Source: Dermanyssus gallinae (taxonomy: Eukaryota > Arthropoda > Arachnida > Mesostigmata > Dermanyssidae). From it: a stretch of DNA of 64,000 nucleotides. Each line of letters starts with the position of its first letter. Within the stretch, counting starts at the first letter, position 1. The translations under genes and the position numbers were made by a program. Under the pieces are notes generated by a model, which searched no databases, was not told the DNA's origin, and saw nothing but the letters and a program-made list of their open reading frames with translations. Below are positions 12,431 to 41,265 of this stretch, piece after piece. Where the stretch lies: assembly GCA_003439945.1 (NCBI GenBank), contig QVRM01005676.1, forward strand, positions 1 to 64,000. The letters are read 5' to 3'.

Positions 12431-14987
12431 TTGCACTTGTTTTAAACAATACCTGCCTTAACAGTGGCCTCCAAAGCGTGGTTGCTTTGTTCAATGTCGG
12501 AAGCAAATCTCAGCGGTCTTACTACGTGCGTTAAAACACGCTAATCTGGCTGCCTAGACAAGTAAGTTGTTGGCTGCCGACGCGCGGCTTGCCCCTAGCC
12601 AGGCACACACAGATAAGCCATTTAGAAAAATAGCGGCAAATAACAAAGAGCAAAACTGGGCACTTAAACTGCTTACGGCAAAACTGGCTGAGATGAATAA
12701 TTTTCGTGCTTTCAGCGAGATGAGTAGTGCAGCATTTTTTTTTAAGTGCTGTGTTCTCCTGCATGCTTCATTCACTGCATGATACTTTTACTGCATGGTA
12801 CTTGGCACACCTCTGCAGGAAAAACCGGCAGGTGCACAATTCATACTCCTCGTGAAAGACGGCGTTTGAATATATTAGGTAGTGATAATCATGCATGTAC
12901 TGCTTCGTCGCTATGCGCTGTGAACGTGGCCTCTGTGTTCTGAACCCGAAGGCCAATGTACTGGAAAGGGTTAGCAAACTCCAATGGCTGTCTGCAGCAA
13001 CGTATAACGTCTCTGGCAGCCAGTCGACCATTGGATGTAAAGAAGAAAGTTGACAATACCGAAGAAAGATGGAGAGCGGATATGAAAAGAACAACATAAT
13101 TGCAATTGAAAAAGGAATGCGGTCAAAAAGATTATTATTTTTTTTGCTGAACATATTTTTTGCTAATAGTGTAATTTATTTGCTCCGAAATTGCTTTCAA
13201 AAAAATTATTGAACTTTTGAAACTGAAACAACTATTTCGCCTTTATAAACCACAACACATACCCGGTATTTGCTGTCGACGATACTACGGCATCGCATAG
13301 TGGTCTTTAGAGAAGTCCTTAAACTCCCGTTCTATTACCGAATCTTTCTAAATGCGTATAAACTATTTCAAACGAAAATTAACTTAATGGTGCAATGTAT
13401 GTATCAGCCGACTGCAATAGCAACGCAAGCAAGGTTGTTGTATGAGCTGTCCTCTTCAGAGGCTGAAAAGAGGCGGAATTCATCAAGGCCAATTTTGATT
13501 TACGACTCTAAAAAGTGTTTTTTTTCTGTTATTAATTCCTTTCTATGCAGCTATTTGTCTATCTTTTTCCTTTCCTCGAACCGGTCGGAAACGGGAGACG
13601 TTCAAGCGACGCATTGCACAGCGGTCGATCGCAACCAGCATGACAGCACCGAAGCTAGAATTGATTTTCATACCTTGGCAGGATATTTATCTCCACATTC
13701 ACAGCCCGTTTTCTGCCCTCCGGCCTCGTATTGCCTAACGATATCGTTGTCATTATCGGCTTCTCTCTTTTTTTTTCTTTTTTTTTGTGAGGTTGGGGAA
13801 AAATGCTTTATGCACACGGCTTCTCTTTTGCAGACTTCAAAGTGCACACCTCTTTTTGGCCTTAGGCCGCTGCTCTTTCTATTTCACTCACTTGCTCTTT
13901 ATGCGAGTGACGACATTCTTCGCGTAGTCATTGGCCGAATATATTTATAACAACCAGTGCAACCATGCAACTTTTTCTTCAGAAACGCGTGTCCTATCGG
14001 TATTGCTGAGAATGACACACGGATTCGTACAGCTTTGGGGTGCTCTCTCATACTGCTCGGGGGACATATCCACCGCCAAAATGCACCTTACAGAAAGCCT
14101 TACGGTCGCTGATACCGAGGCTGTCATGGTCGTTTTCTCTGTGTGCTATTGTGTCTTCTTTCTACACGGAGTTCCGGGGTTTCCGCCCTTAAAGGGTGCT
14201 CTGCAAAGGATTTCTTTTTTTTCGATTTCGCTTGCAATTCAATGTACACGCAACGGTACTACTTAACAGCCTTTGCATCGCCCTATAACGAAATTATTTT
14301 AACTGTGCCGTCTTCACCGTTGCTAACACAAGCTCACATGTTACAATACTTCGCCCTGAGCAATCTTTTCTCGAACGAATTCTCATTCTGTTAAAACCCA
14401 CCGTACCTCGTCTGCAGACTCACTCTGTAATTGTACTAAAATGTGTCGACATAATTTTCTTTCGGCATCTGCCTTAGTACTGGCCGTTTCAGGTTATACC
14501 AAGACCATGTCTCACAGAGCCAAATCTAGTAACGTTTTATGAATGATTGCATGTCCTATGACATATTTTCACTGCGTGATTTTTACTGGCGTGTTATCGA
14601 TAGGACAGTGTTAAAATGCAGTTGACCAATTAAGCAATGTTGCATTGTTCTGTACAATTGTAAACCAGATCGCCGCTACAAAATCTTCATTAATATAACA
14701 CATAAATAAAAAAATGTACACAAGAAGGGATACTGTAAAAACACTGCAGTAAAACAATATTAAAGTATAGTGAGATTTACTTGCAACTTTGCGAACAGGT
14801 GGTTAGTCGGGGGCACATTTCGATCTATGTATTCCCGAGGTAAATAAGTAACGATTGGAACAGATAAGGGACATTTCCTGGGCGATATCAGCTGGGTAAA
14901 GAAGAAGTTCCAGGAGCTTCTGTGACACTACAAAGAATCCTACAGGAACTTTGCAAAGACCTGTCTTGGGGAAGTGCATCTACAGCC

Positions 14988-15053
<66 letters not shown>

Positions 15054-15282
15054 CAACATAGCTTTCGACCGTCTTGATTGAACGAAATATTGCAGGTTTT
15101 TTTTACCTCTCAATATGCATGAAAAGAACTTATAACTCATCTATAATGAAGCTATTAAATGATTATAGAATGAAATACATCAGCTTACATGTGACCAGAT
15201 ACTCCCACCAGGACTGTCGTCTGGAAGAGAGCTGATCTCGATAAGTAGAAGGAGTATTAGAATTAAACGGTTATATATAAAC
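12431..15282. other. Spacer; one long uninterrupted frame, function unknown
   Basis: No recognised gene. A plus-strand open frame of 226 codons (13270-13950) is long for chance in this composition. It is Ser/Leu/Phe-rich, matches no family I know and has no clear coding signature, so I do not call it a gene. An (ATT)n run lies at 14992-15052. Confidence 0.4.
14992..15052. repeat. (ATT)n microsatellite
   Basis: Perfect run of about 20 ATT units. Confidence 0.97.
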
Positions 15283-15455
15283 CATACCACTAAGAGTCAG
15301 TAGCCATGGCTCCATGGACACTGTTCGGCAAACCCTAGGTCTCTCAACGTGTCCGGTTTTCGGTGCTTTAAAGATATGCCTCACAACGATTCCATGCCGT
15401 GTGGGACGGAGCATAAAAATGTTTTAAAAATAAAAGATGCCTCCCTAAAAACATT
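15283..15455 (+). mobile_element. SINE-A, 5'-truncated copy
   Basis: Begins in the body (AACCATACCACTAAGAGTCA) and continues through the CAACGTGTCCGG and GGGACGGAG tail motifs of the full copy at 5218-5521. The tRNA-like head is missing. It lies directly 5' of a LINE. Confidence 0.8.
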
Positions 15456-15472
15456 AAAAAATAATAAAAAAA

Positions 15473-17691
15473 ATGCTAACTCGGCCTAACACTGCTAGGA
15501 AAACCTATTATCCAGTACATGTAGATCCAGTACATAGCCTGGTTGACTGCATTTCAAAGCATTTCGAGAAGCTTACTCTCTGCTTACAGCTGGAACGCTT
15601 CCTCGAATCATGCAGCCCTCTATCTTTTAACCAATTTGGATTTCGTCCCGGTCAGTCCACGGGCCTGGCACTCGCGCACCTATGGCAGTTTGTGACCGAC
15701 TCAGTTGAATCGACAAAAGCCTGTCTAGATGTTTTTCTCGACGTCAACGCGGCATTCAATTGCGTTCGCCATTCTTTCATTCTTCAAATCTTGCAGAACC
15801 TTGGATGGTCTGCAAGTAAAGTCGAGCGGTTTAATTCATTTCTGTCCTCTACATTGCAGTCTGCCCGTATAGGACAAGTGGTTTCCTCGTGGAGATCTGT
15901 TAACATTGGAACCCCACAAGGATCGGTACTAGGACCGTTTCTCTTCTTAATTCTCATTATTTTAATTGTCCCTAATCTAAAAAAAAGAGAAGGTTGGTAA
16001 ACCGATAGCTTTTGCCGATGACACTTTACTTCTATTCGGGGTTAACTCTCCAGCCCTCGACATAACGCGCTCACTATCCCAAGTGAAGGAGGTAATCAAA
16101 ATTTTCAATTATTTCGGCCTCATTGTTAATGCTAACAAGACTAACCTCCCTCCGTTTCGCTCTCCTCAACTAAATTTGTAGACTTTGATCTGCTTTCTTC
16201 AGAATTCGGTCTGAAGTTTTCGTCAACTACTAAATGTTTGGGTCTCACCTTACGATGTGTGTTCAAAAAGTATCGCGACATTTGAATTTTCGCGGGTTAC
16301 GTATATTCGAATTTCGATTTTTTGTGGCGTTATGTTGGTACTCATGTCTCTCACTTATGCCGACAAGCTCGGCCATTTTGAATGTTGACAGCTGCTTTGC
16401 TTGCACGTGTTTTGGATCGTCTTCGATTTTTACCTATTCAAAAAAATGGATCAAAGAACCTGTATCAAATTTTGTGTGAAAAACGAAATTAAGTGCGCGG
16501 ATGCATTCCGAATGTTGACTGTGGCATACGGAGAAGCTACCTTGGACCGAAGCAACGTTTATCGGTGGTACAAAATGTTCTCAGAAGGCCGAGAAGATGT
16601 GAACGACGAAGAGCGTGCCGGACGCCCGAGCACTTCAACAACAGACGAAAAAATTAATGAAGTGGAGAAAATGGTATTGGCCAATCGTCGAATCACCGTT
16701 AGAGAAGTTGCTGAGGACCTAAACATATCGATTGGCTCGTGCCATTCGATTTTTATCAATGATTTGGGCATGAGACGGGTCGCCGCGAAATTCGTACCAA
16801 AATTGCTCAATTGCGACCAAAAACAGCATCGCATGAACATTGCTAATTAGATGTTGGACTCTGTCCGCGACGACCCAAATTTGCTCCAGAGGGTCATAAC
16901 TGGTGACGAATCGTGGGTTTATGGTTATGACGTGGAAACCAAAGCTCAATCATCTCAATGGAAGCTGCCGCACGAACCAAGACTGAAAAAAGCGCGCCAA
17001 GTTCGGTCGAATGTGAAAGTTTTGCTGACAGTTTTCTTCGATTGCAGGGGCGTGGTGCATCATGAGTTCTTGCCACAGGGTAGAACGGTCAATAAGGAAT
17101 ATTACCTGCAAGTTATGCGCAATTTGCGCGAAGCAATCCGCCAGAAACGCCCGGATTTGTGGAAGAACAAAAATTGGCTTTTGCACCACGATAACGCCCC
17201 TGCTCACACATCGTTGCTTGTGCGCGAGTTTTTGGCCAAAAACAACACACTAATGATGCCGCAGCCACCGTATTCCCCAGATCTGGCCCCCTGTGACTTT
17301 TTCTTGTTCCCTAAACTGATGAGGCCAATGAAAGGACGACGTTACGCTACGCTTGACGAGATAAGACGGCATCGAAGGAGGAGCTGAACAAGATAAAAAA
17401 AATTGTTTTTTGAAGTGCTTCGAAGATTGGAAAAACCGTTGGCACAAGTGTATAATATCTCATGGGGATTACTTTGAAGGGGACAAAATAGATATTCATG
17501 AATAAATGAATAATTTTTGAAAAAACACAAAGGTCGCGATACTTTTTGAACACACCTCGTACACGAATGTTTAAGTTGGCGCGCTCATGTTGATCGTATC
17601 ACATCCAAATGCTATGCAGTTATATCGGCCTTGCGCCGTTTGCGGCGTATAGGAGTTACGTTGGATGGTCTGATATTGATCTACAAAACCC

Positions 17692-17700
<9 letters not shown>
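15473..17700 (+). mobile_element. CR1/jockey-type LINE fragment, split by a mariner
   Basis: Reverse transcriptase blocks in order: FNQFGFRPGQST (15630s), CLDVFLDVNAAF (block A; the second conserved Asp reads Asn), GTPQGSVLGP (block B, near 15910), and, after a frameshift in an A8 run near 15976-15983, AFADDTLLLF (block C, near 16015). Mariner copy 1 then interrupts at a TA (16251). The LINE resumes after it with HVDRITSKCYAVISALRRL and ends near a (TA)n run at 17695. Dead copy. Confidence 0.85.
16253..17559 (+). mobile_element. mariner transposon, copy 1
   Basis: Terminal inverted repeats start CGATGTGTGTTCAAAAAGTA and end TTTTTGAACACACCTCG, flanked by the TA target duplication (16251-16252, 17560-17561). 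The pseudogene runs from ATG 16446 to the normal stop 17503-17505. A TAG at 16848-16850 replaces GAG, and a one-base loss near 17362 shifts the frame. The copy also lacks 12 bp upstream of the ATG (near 16386) compared with copies 2 and 3, between two TGTT direct repeats. It is inserted in a LINE. Confidence 0.96.
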
Positions 17701-17726
<26 letters not shown>

Positions 17727-18713
17727 GCTGTATCGTCTTCAAGGAGCTACGTTCGGCTTTAAGGCCCGCTGAGGTTGCCTTCCCTCTAGACCTTCTGCGG
17801 CGGAAAACCTCGCGACGGGCCACGATATTTTGCGATACCGCGCGTTCAGAGAAGATCTAGCATTCAATCTCTTGTATACAGGCTGCCTGTCGTGTAGGAG
17901 AGTAGCCTACATAAAATCCGTTACTCAAAATCCCTGACCTGTTTTACCAGAGTTGTCAAAAGATGGCTTTGAAATCGCAATACATGACTGAAAAAGAGGA
18001 TTTTTTTAGGGGGATTGTCTGTTATTCAGTTTTTAGTTGTCATTTCGAGATACTAACGAGAACTTAGGCATGTGAATATATGCAGTTCCGTGAGTAGACC
18101 ACGTCTGAACTGAATATATGTCATTATACGCTCATCCTGTTTGGACGGGCATATACAAACAGACAAAATCGAAGATATGAATGGAAACCTCTACTTCAGG
18201 GATATCTCTTCTTGGATACGTCTACTTCAGAGAAAGTACTGCATATGTAACAGATTCTTTCTCTTAGAGAAAGAAGACATTTTTTAAGGCCCAAGCGCCT
18301 TAAAATAGCGCCGGGAATATTTTCAAGCCCCGGCCGTTGCTCTAAGCTCAAAGATAGCACAGACCAATGGCTCAATTAATCTGGAAGAAAACACCACAAG
18401 CCTGTGAAAAATACAAGTTTGTGCCCGTTATCTTGAAAATGCGCAATTAGACATCTTTCTTTTACGTAAAATCCCTCCCCCCCCACTGCGTTTAGAGTCG
18501 GTTTGTGAGATAGCCCTGTCAGGATAATGGGTTCCAAGATGTGATGCTTCGTTGATTCAGTCAAGCCCATTTATTGGGATACAGATACTTGTCAAATCCG
18601 CCAAAGTTTTGTTTAATTCGTATGCATGACAGAGGGCTCGTGGGCCCAAGCGCCTTAAAAATGGGCCCAAGTTATACTCAAGCACCTTAAAAAATATAAC
18701 TAAAATATAAAAA
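17701..18713. other. Spacer 3' of P450-B
   Basis: No gene recognised. A phrase GGCCCAAGCGCCTTAAAA occurs twice in direct orientation (near 18281 and 18641), suggesting an unclassified repeat pair bounding about 360 bp. Confidence 0.4.
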
Positions 18714-18773
18714 GGGTTAGAGAACCCGTGACCACACGCTCGCACAATTGCCCACTCCAAAGTGCTAACATAA
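18714..18773 (+). repeat. Unclassified repeat C, copy 1
   Basis: Core of about 60 bp (GGGTTAGAGAACCCGTGACC ... CCACTCCAAAGTGCTAACAT) shared with 28753-28819 (plus) and 39891-39959 (minus). No terminal repeats or coding potential seen. Confidence 0.7.
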
Positions 18774-18865
18774 TGAAGTTATCTAATTAACTAAAATATA
18801 TCTTGGCTATAACAGGTAATGCACTTGAGACGCTCTTTAAAACGCCCCCTCTTCAAAGAAACGAA

Positions 18866-18871
18866 TTTATT
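18866..18871 (-). terminator. Putative polyadenylation signal of P450-B
   Basis: AATAAA on the minus strand, 80 bp beyond the TAA stop of P450-B (18951-18953). Position and sequence fit a cleavage/polyadenylation signal. Confidence 0.5.
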
Positions 18872-18950
18872 TTTAAAATGGTTAACACACACCAGAGTCT
18901 TAAGTTGACCACAAATTTGAAATCACAAGATAACTAATGAAGCCAGTTCG

Positions 18951-35705
<16,755 letters not shown>

Positions 35706-37650
35706 GACGCTCACAGTCAGCAACGGCAGAACTACCGGCGACAGCCTCAACCAATCAACACCAACGGTCGGAGAACGCGCGATCCAGCAGAGAGTTCCAA
35801 TCTAGTACTTAGTGTAGTAAGTATAAGGTAGCCGGCAAAGGACGCGATGCGTGTAGCTAAGCGTAGATGAAAGGCGTCCGCGTTGCAACTGAGACGAATC
35901 TACCAGCGTCCGACCAGAAAACTCGCACATTTGTCAAGAAGAAGAAAAACTTCTCATACAGGCTTGGGGGACCTTTCCACCGTGGTGTGGATTGATGATT
36001 GACCTAAAGTAGCTAAGCGAGGGGAAAAAGTGAGACGAAGGGAAAATAGATGGAAGTAAGAGAGAAATAGAGAAAATAATGGTAACGAGAATAAGATTTA
36101 TATGCAAATGCATACATATATACACGTATAATTGAGGATTGCGCAAGCGAAAATGACATCGCTAATGATGGATTACACTAATAGCAGTCTAACAATATAC
36201 TGACAATTTACTGGGAATAATAACAAAACGAATTATGATTATGTGGCTATAGGAGCTCGCCTATGCGGATGTGGCGAACCTCTTCACGCGATTAACGTTA
36301 CGATTAATAATAATGATTTGCTGTTGATTGCCAACAAGTATGCACCTGTTAAGTGATTAGTTATTAATTAATAGTTAATTAGTTTTAACGCGGCCGAGGT
36401 GGCTGGCAGAACCGACAATGTTACCCCTCGCGATAGCTGCTGTAATCCAAAACGAAGCCGAGCAGAACTTGGATTCGTAGGGACTATACTGTATTGCTTG
36501 CTACAATGTGCCTCTGCATGCCTTCTACGCAGATGACCTACTCATTCTCGCAAGGTCGCGTGAACATCTTCCTGAGTAAAACAGCCAATTGGTGCGAAGA
36601 CAGCAGGCTAACAGACAACATAACTAAAACAAAAGTTCTTTGCTTTAGTCGAGGAGGGGTATACGCCGCAGCTGACCGCCGTTATGGCACTGCACTGAAG
36701 ATCGTCAGCCACTTTCCTTATCTCGGTGTTACATTAACACCAGGACTCTCTTTTAGCAGACATGTCGAGATATTACTAGCCAGGGCAGCAGCAACTGTCA
36801 TGCTTCTCGGTGAACCTCAAGATATGGACCTGAAGAGAGCTCTAAATATATTCAGGCTAAAAATTGTACCTATTGGCCTGCCTGCAATAACACCTTTTTT
36901 CACTATTAGCGATCCGAAATGGCCAGACCTTTTAAAGGCATTTTATATTAGACGCGTGCTAGGTCTACCCAAAAATGCATCTACTACCTTCGCGCTTAAA
37001 CTATATCGCAAACGAACTCTTACCGTGAATTTTGCCTTGGACGGACCACCACGTAGTGGGGTCGTACTTACGGTATAGTTTCGGGAGATACGCAACGTAA
37101 AGTTTCCGTCCAATAACTATACGGACGGACCTGCGTTTTGCTCGGACAAATGAGCACTAGTTCGTCGATTGACATGGCACCGATACTATCACCACATGTG
37201 AGAATGTGATACTGATAGATACCAAATACTTGTATGCACCGTAGATACCGTTGTAATAGGCACAGCGTCGCTGCAAGCACGTGTACACTACATAGGATCA
37301 GTGCAGATTTCGCACAACATCCGATGCATACTGCTACCAAGATTATGGTGAATAAATATGTATGATACATTGTGCCTAAATGAGATATTCCGTACTTTTG
37401 CGAGCATACACTATTTGCAGTTTGTCTAATGATGGCCGATAGCGAAGTCCACTATTATATATGTATCAGCAAAGCTGACGAGCAGAAAAAGGAATTCAAT
37501 CGAATTCCACTCAGCGACAATTTTAAATACAGATATTTTGCCACCAAAACACCATATTAAATTATTCATAGAAAAATCATTTTACGATCAACTGAATGCG
37601 TTCGGCTAAATACAGCACACACTGATGGCCGCATTATTGTTCGGACCCGA
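35706..37650 (-). promoter_or_regulatory. Upstream region of P450-B, duplicated with P450-A
   Basis: Aligns in blocks with 5841-7690: a CCAAT motif (35751-35755) 46 bp upstream of the ATG, TCCGACCAGAAAACTCGCAC (near 35907), ACGCGGCCGAGGTG (near 36390) and, after the LINE insert, TTTTGCCACCAAAACACCAT (near 37537). The long (TA)n runs of the A copy are absent here. Confidence 0.6.
36512..37367 (+). mobile_element. LINE reverse transcriptase fragment inserted in the P450-B upstream region
   Basis: AFYADDLLILARS (block C, near 36520) followed after a frameshift by FPYLGVTLTPGLSFSRHV and LARAAATVMLLG, the thumb of an R1/jockey-type enzyme; the frame is open to 37078. It is flanked by an imperfect repeat ACAATGTGCCT / ACATTGTGCCT (36503-36513 and 37367-37377). 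The P450-A region has an uninterrupted version (CTACATTGTGTC near 7471), so this arrived after the duplication. Confidence 0.75.
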
Positions 37651-38489
37651 TTCTTTCCAAGCCAACAATCGAGTATATTTTCTTTCCTGCTTTTTTCAAA
37701 ATCCGGAAATCCGAACAGCGAATAATTTCGCGAGATTGTTGTTGAGTGAACATTTATATACATATATATACAAGTGCTCATATAGCTACTACCCTTCTGG
37801 GCTAGCAATACTTGTGGGCCGCTCATCTGTACGCAAAGGGCCAGACAAGGCGTCGGCCTATGAGCCGGGCCAAGATGGCCAGGCAATGCAATAGGTAAGT
37901 CAAACCGGCATCAAATACCGCACGCCGGAAGGAAACTCGGACGAGATGGATGAATCGAAGTTTCCTCGACTAGCGCAAGCATAGAACACATACGTGAAGT
38001 CACTTCTAGTTTGAAGAATATGCATACCGTTGTCAAGAGCTCGTCGGAGAAACTGAGATTCGTAATCAGAGATCTGGTAAGGACCGAGAAGATGGAGGAT
38101 GCCGACGAACGGCAGCAAATCGATTCGCTCCCTGACAAATCGAGAGATTTCGCCTGCCAGTGCACGCCAGATATGCTTAAAACGCACGATAGAATAAATG
38201 TCATATATAATCTTATAGTGAACAGATCAACAGACGATCTGAAAGGTATTCGGACGAAGGAAGGCCCTGCGGTGCTCTCAGCAACGTGTCTTAGCTCAAA
38301 GCAAGCATATTAAAAGTTAGTCCTCTTCGGCTTCTCATAGCACAAAAAAGGACTAGAAAACGGCCTTGCAGGTCTAAGGAATAGCAGGGGAAGTCGGAAA
38401 GAAAGTAAGTACTGTGCCGTTGAGCCTCACTAAAAGTTCACAGGACAACGAACGAACTATCGCACGAACCCTGGTAGTTATTCGGTTGT
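37651..38489. other. Spacer, probable LINE ORF1 remnant
   Basis: A plus-strand frame (38011-38313) with charged helical sequence (RTEKMEDADERQQIDSL) precedes the gag-like frame of the next entry and may be its N-terminal part. Not recognisable on its own. Confidence 0.35.
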
Positions 38490-39725
38490 TAAATGACTCT
38501 GGGCAATAGGAAGACTGATGCACTAAAATCCAAAGGCGACGCCGATGTATTGACTGATCGTTTTGTACTGAAAACATTCATAGAAAGGTACCTCCTCGAA
38601 GAAACAAAACGAGAAGATGTCGACCAAGCAATACGACATGCCACAAGCGTTGGTGGTTTCTTGTTAATAGAAAAACCACAGAAAGGAGCAAACGTTCGAT
38701 TGTCGGCTCTGGCCAGAATTAATTCATCCGACTCCGCAAAGCTGATGAGGATTGGACGAATCCAGATTGGCTGGTTGTCCTGTCCAATCTCAGTGTAAGT
38801 CCGCATGCCTACATACCAGAACTGCCAGAAGATTGGACACCAGGCTTGGTCTTAAACATTCGAAACGGTCACAGTTAAACGTTGCCAAAGTTGTTCTTAA
38901 GTGGTAAGCGATACATGACCTTGTCGTTCTTAATAAAATAAACGACCCTACCTTTCATCGCTTGGGAAGTAAGTCGCACATCGAGTTGACGATCTGTCTG
39001 AACAGTCACGTTTTTGAAAGACCAAATTGGACCTTACTGCTTGACGAGACCTTAGCGATTACTAATGTATATAATTTGACGTCGACAGAGTCACTCTATC
39101 AGCAGCCTCCCTGTCCCGATTAGGCCACATCGGCCAAAACTACCTGACAACAGGGAGATGCAAGCAGGGCTAGCAAGGACTAAAAACAAGGGGACCCTGA
39201 AAACGCTTAAAATCGTTAAGAATCGCTGGAAAAAGCGTGCAAGGCGCCAAGCAAGAGGCAAACGCATCCGAAGCGACTACGCCCAGTTCCGCCGATATAC
39301 TGATGAAACGAGGAGATTGCGGAAGCCCGCAAACAGTGCATCCACACCAAGCGAAGATTCACTTGGGCAGATCGCAGCAGCATGGATGAGACAAGCATCG
39401 CTTAATTACAAGGCTAATTTAAAAGTCTGGCCCCTCCACGCAGGAATATTGCAGAAAGCACAGAATGATGGAAACAGAGAACGAGCGCTAACCTTCTCCC
39501 GGATGCATGCCGACGGGCAAAAGAAACCGTTGTCCCGGCACCCACCCCTTAACAGGACGCCGCTCGAAGCGGGTGCAGCCCCAGAGGTTACAAGAAGAGG
39601 TCAAAGCAGCGGGAGAGACACTGAAGGCCGAAGAAGCACTGGGCCCTGATGGTATACCCGCCTCCGCCGTAAAGGTTCTTTTTAAAGACTTTCCTGATGT
39701 AGTGTCCCACGTTGCCACATGAATA
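38490..39725 (+). mobile_element. R1-like LINE remnants: gag-like ORF1 end and pre-RT part of ORF2
   Basis: The frame 38493-38798 ends ALARINSSDSAKLMRIGRI and QIGWLSCPIS, the pattern before the zinc knuckles of R1-type ORF1; a damaged knuckle follows (NCQKIGHQAWS near 38815-38855). A separate block 39158-39725 has basic linker sequence (RRYTDETRRLRK), LTGRRSKRVQ and EALGPDGIPASAVKVL, the usual lead into the reverse transcriptase. The endonuclease and the reverse transcriptase proper are missing. Frameshifts throughout. Confidence 0.7.
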
Positions 39726-39890
39726 TTCATTTCCAGACATTTGCCTCTGATTTGGAAAAAAGCCGACCTTGTGTGAATCTAATTTGGCTTTAATTGCAAT
39801 TGCAGTTAATCCTTAAGAACATATTTAGTCACTGCTCCAATGTCACTTGAGGGTATTTGTGTCCACCTAGTATAAATTTATATAACTTTG

Positions 39891-39959
39891 CTACGTTAAC
39901 ACCTTGGAGTGGACAAGTGTTTTTGCGAGAACGTGTGGTCACGAGTTTTCTAACCCAGG
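39891..39959 (-). repeat. Unclassified repeat C, copy 3
   Basis: The reverse complement reads CCTGGGTTAGAAAACTCGTG ... CCACTCCAAGGTGTTAACGT, matching copies at 18714-18773 and 28753-28819. Confidence 0.7.
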
Positions 39960-40071
39960 ATTAGCCCACTTCAACATTTAAGAGGTCCTGGTTCTCACAT
40001 TGACTCGAAAGCCATCGGACAAAATTGATGCGGATAGCCTCTGCTAACCTGGAGGCATGACCTGCTTGGTC

Positions 40072-40109
<38 letters not shown>

Positions 40110-40112
<3 letters not shown>

Positions 40113-41204
40113 GGTGTTGCAGAAATTTTTCATAATAGAATATACAAATTGTAGAGCTCGTTAAAGCAAATATTTTTTCCAATAGAACATGGTCTCTGAG
40201 AAGTCTTGTTTCGGAGTGAGAGCGAAATTACTACAATTTGTGACACTAGTGTTTTTGCCCGACATAGGAGCATAAAATGTGCTGTTGCGAGACAACCACC
40301 TCCTATACAGAAACTAAACACACTGTCGGGTTCGTGAGAAAATTCTGCTTCTTCCGAAGAATATACAAGACCGGTCAGAAGATGCGACACGGTCGTTTAG
40401 AAGAGAATTCGTCAAAAATGAAGTTTTTTATTAGCTTTCACGCCAAATACTTCAGAATCGTAACCCTACGACCACCCACGTGTTCAAAGCTAACATATTC
40501 AGCAAATGCGCATTTCATGACGATCATTTTGGTACCAAACCTATGGCAATGCGAGCTGTGGTTGCGGAGCAATTAAGATTTTTCGGAGGGCATGTCCAGG
40601 TTAAGTGCATGAAAAATGACGCGCTGCGGCTGTCGCGCGACACGTCGGCGGTAGTGAACGTCGTCACACAGTCATTTTACATGCACTTAATCTGGACATG
40701 CCCTCCGAAAAATCGTAATTACTCCGCAACCACAGCTCGCATGAACATATGTTTGGTACCAAAATGATCGCCATGAATTGTGCATTGGCTGAATATGTCC
40801 GTTTTGAGCGCTGTGAGTAGTTGTAGGGTTATGATTCTAAAGTATTTGGCGTGAACGCTAATAAATAACTTTATTTTTGGCGAATTCTCTTCTAAGCGAC
40901 CATGTCGCGTCTTCTGACCGGCCTTGCATATTCTTTAGATGGAGCAGAATTTTTTTCGAACTTTTTCGAATTTATCACAAACACGACGGTGTGCTTAGTT
41001 TCTGTCTAAGAGGACTGGTTGTCTCGCAACAGCACATTTTATGCTCCTATGTCGGGCAAAAACACTAGTGTCACAAATTGTAGTAATTTCGCTCTCACTC
41101 CGAAACAAGACTTCTCAGAGACCATGTTCCATTGGAAAAAATATTTGCTTTAACGAGCTCTACAATTTGTATATTCTATTATGAAAAATTTCTGCAACAC
41201 CCTG
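40110..41204. mobile_element. Large fold-back (palindromic) DNA element, 1.1 kb
   Basis: The left arm (40110-40620, about 511 bp) is repeated inverted in the right arm (40671-41204, about 534 bp) around a 50-bp GC-rich spacer. Ends are CAGGGTGTTGCAGAAATTTT and its complement, next to TA on both sides (40108-40109, 41205-41206), as in Tc1/mariner-type non-autonomous elements. The flank CATGACCTGCTTGGTCTAAA plus (TA)n occurs on both sides. No transposase seen. The arms differ at scattered positions, so this is a genuine old palindrome rather than a simple assembly mirror. Confidence 0.88.
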
Positions 41205-41225
41205 TATATCATGACCTGCTTGGTC

Positions 41226-41260
<35 letters not shown>

Positions 41261-41265
41261 CAACA

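Noticed and set aside
13270..13950. 226-codon plus-strand frame as a gene
   Set aside because: No recognisable domain, poor coding character and no splice or neighbour support; kept only as a remark.
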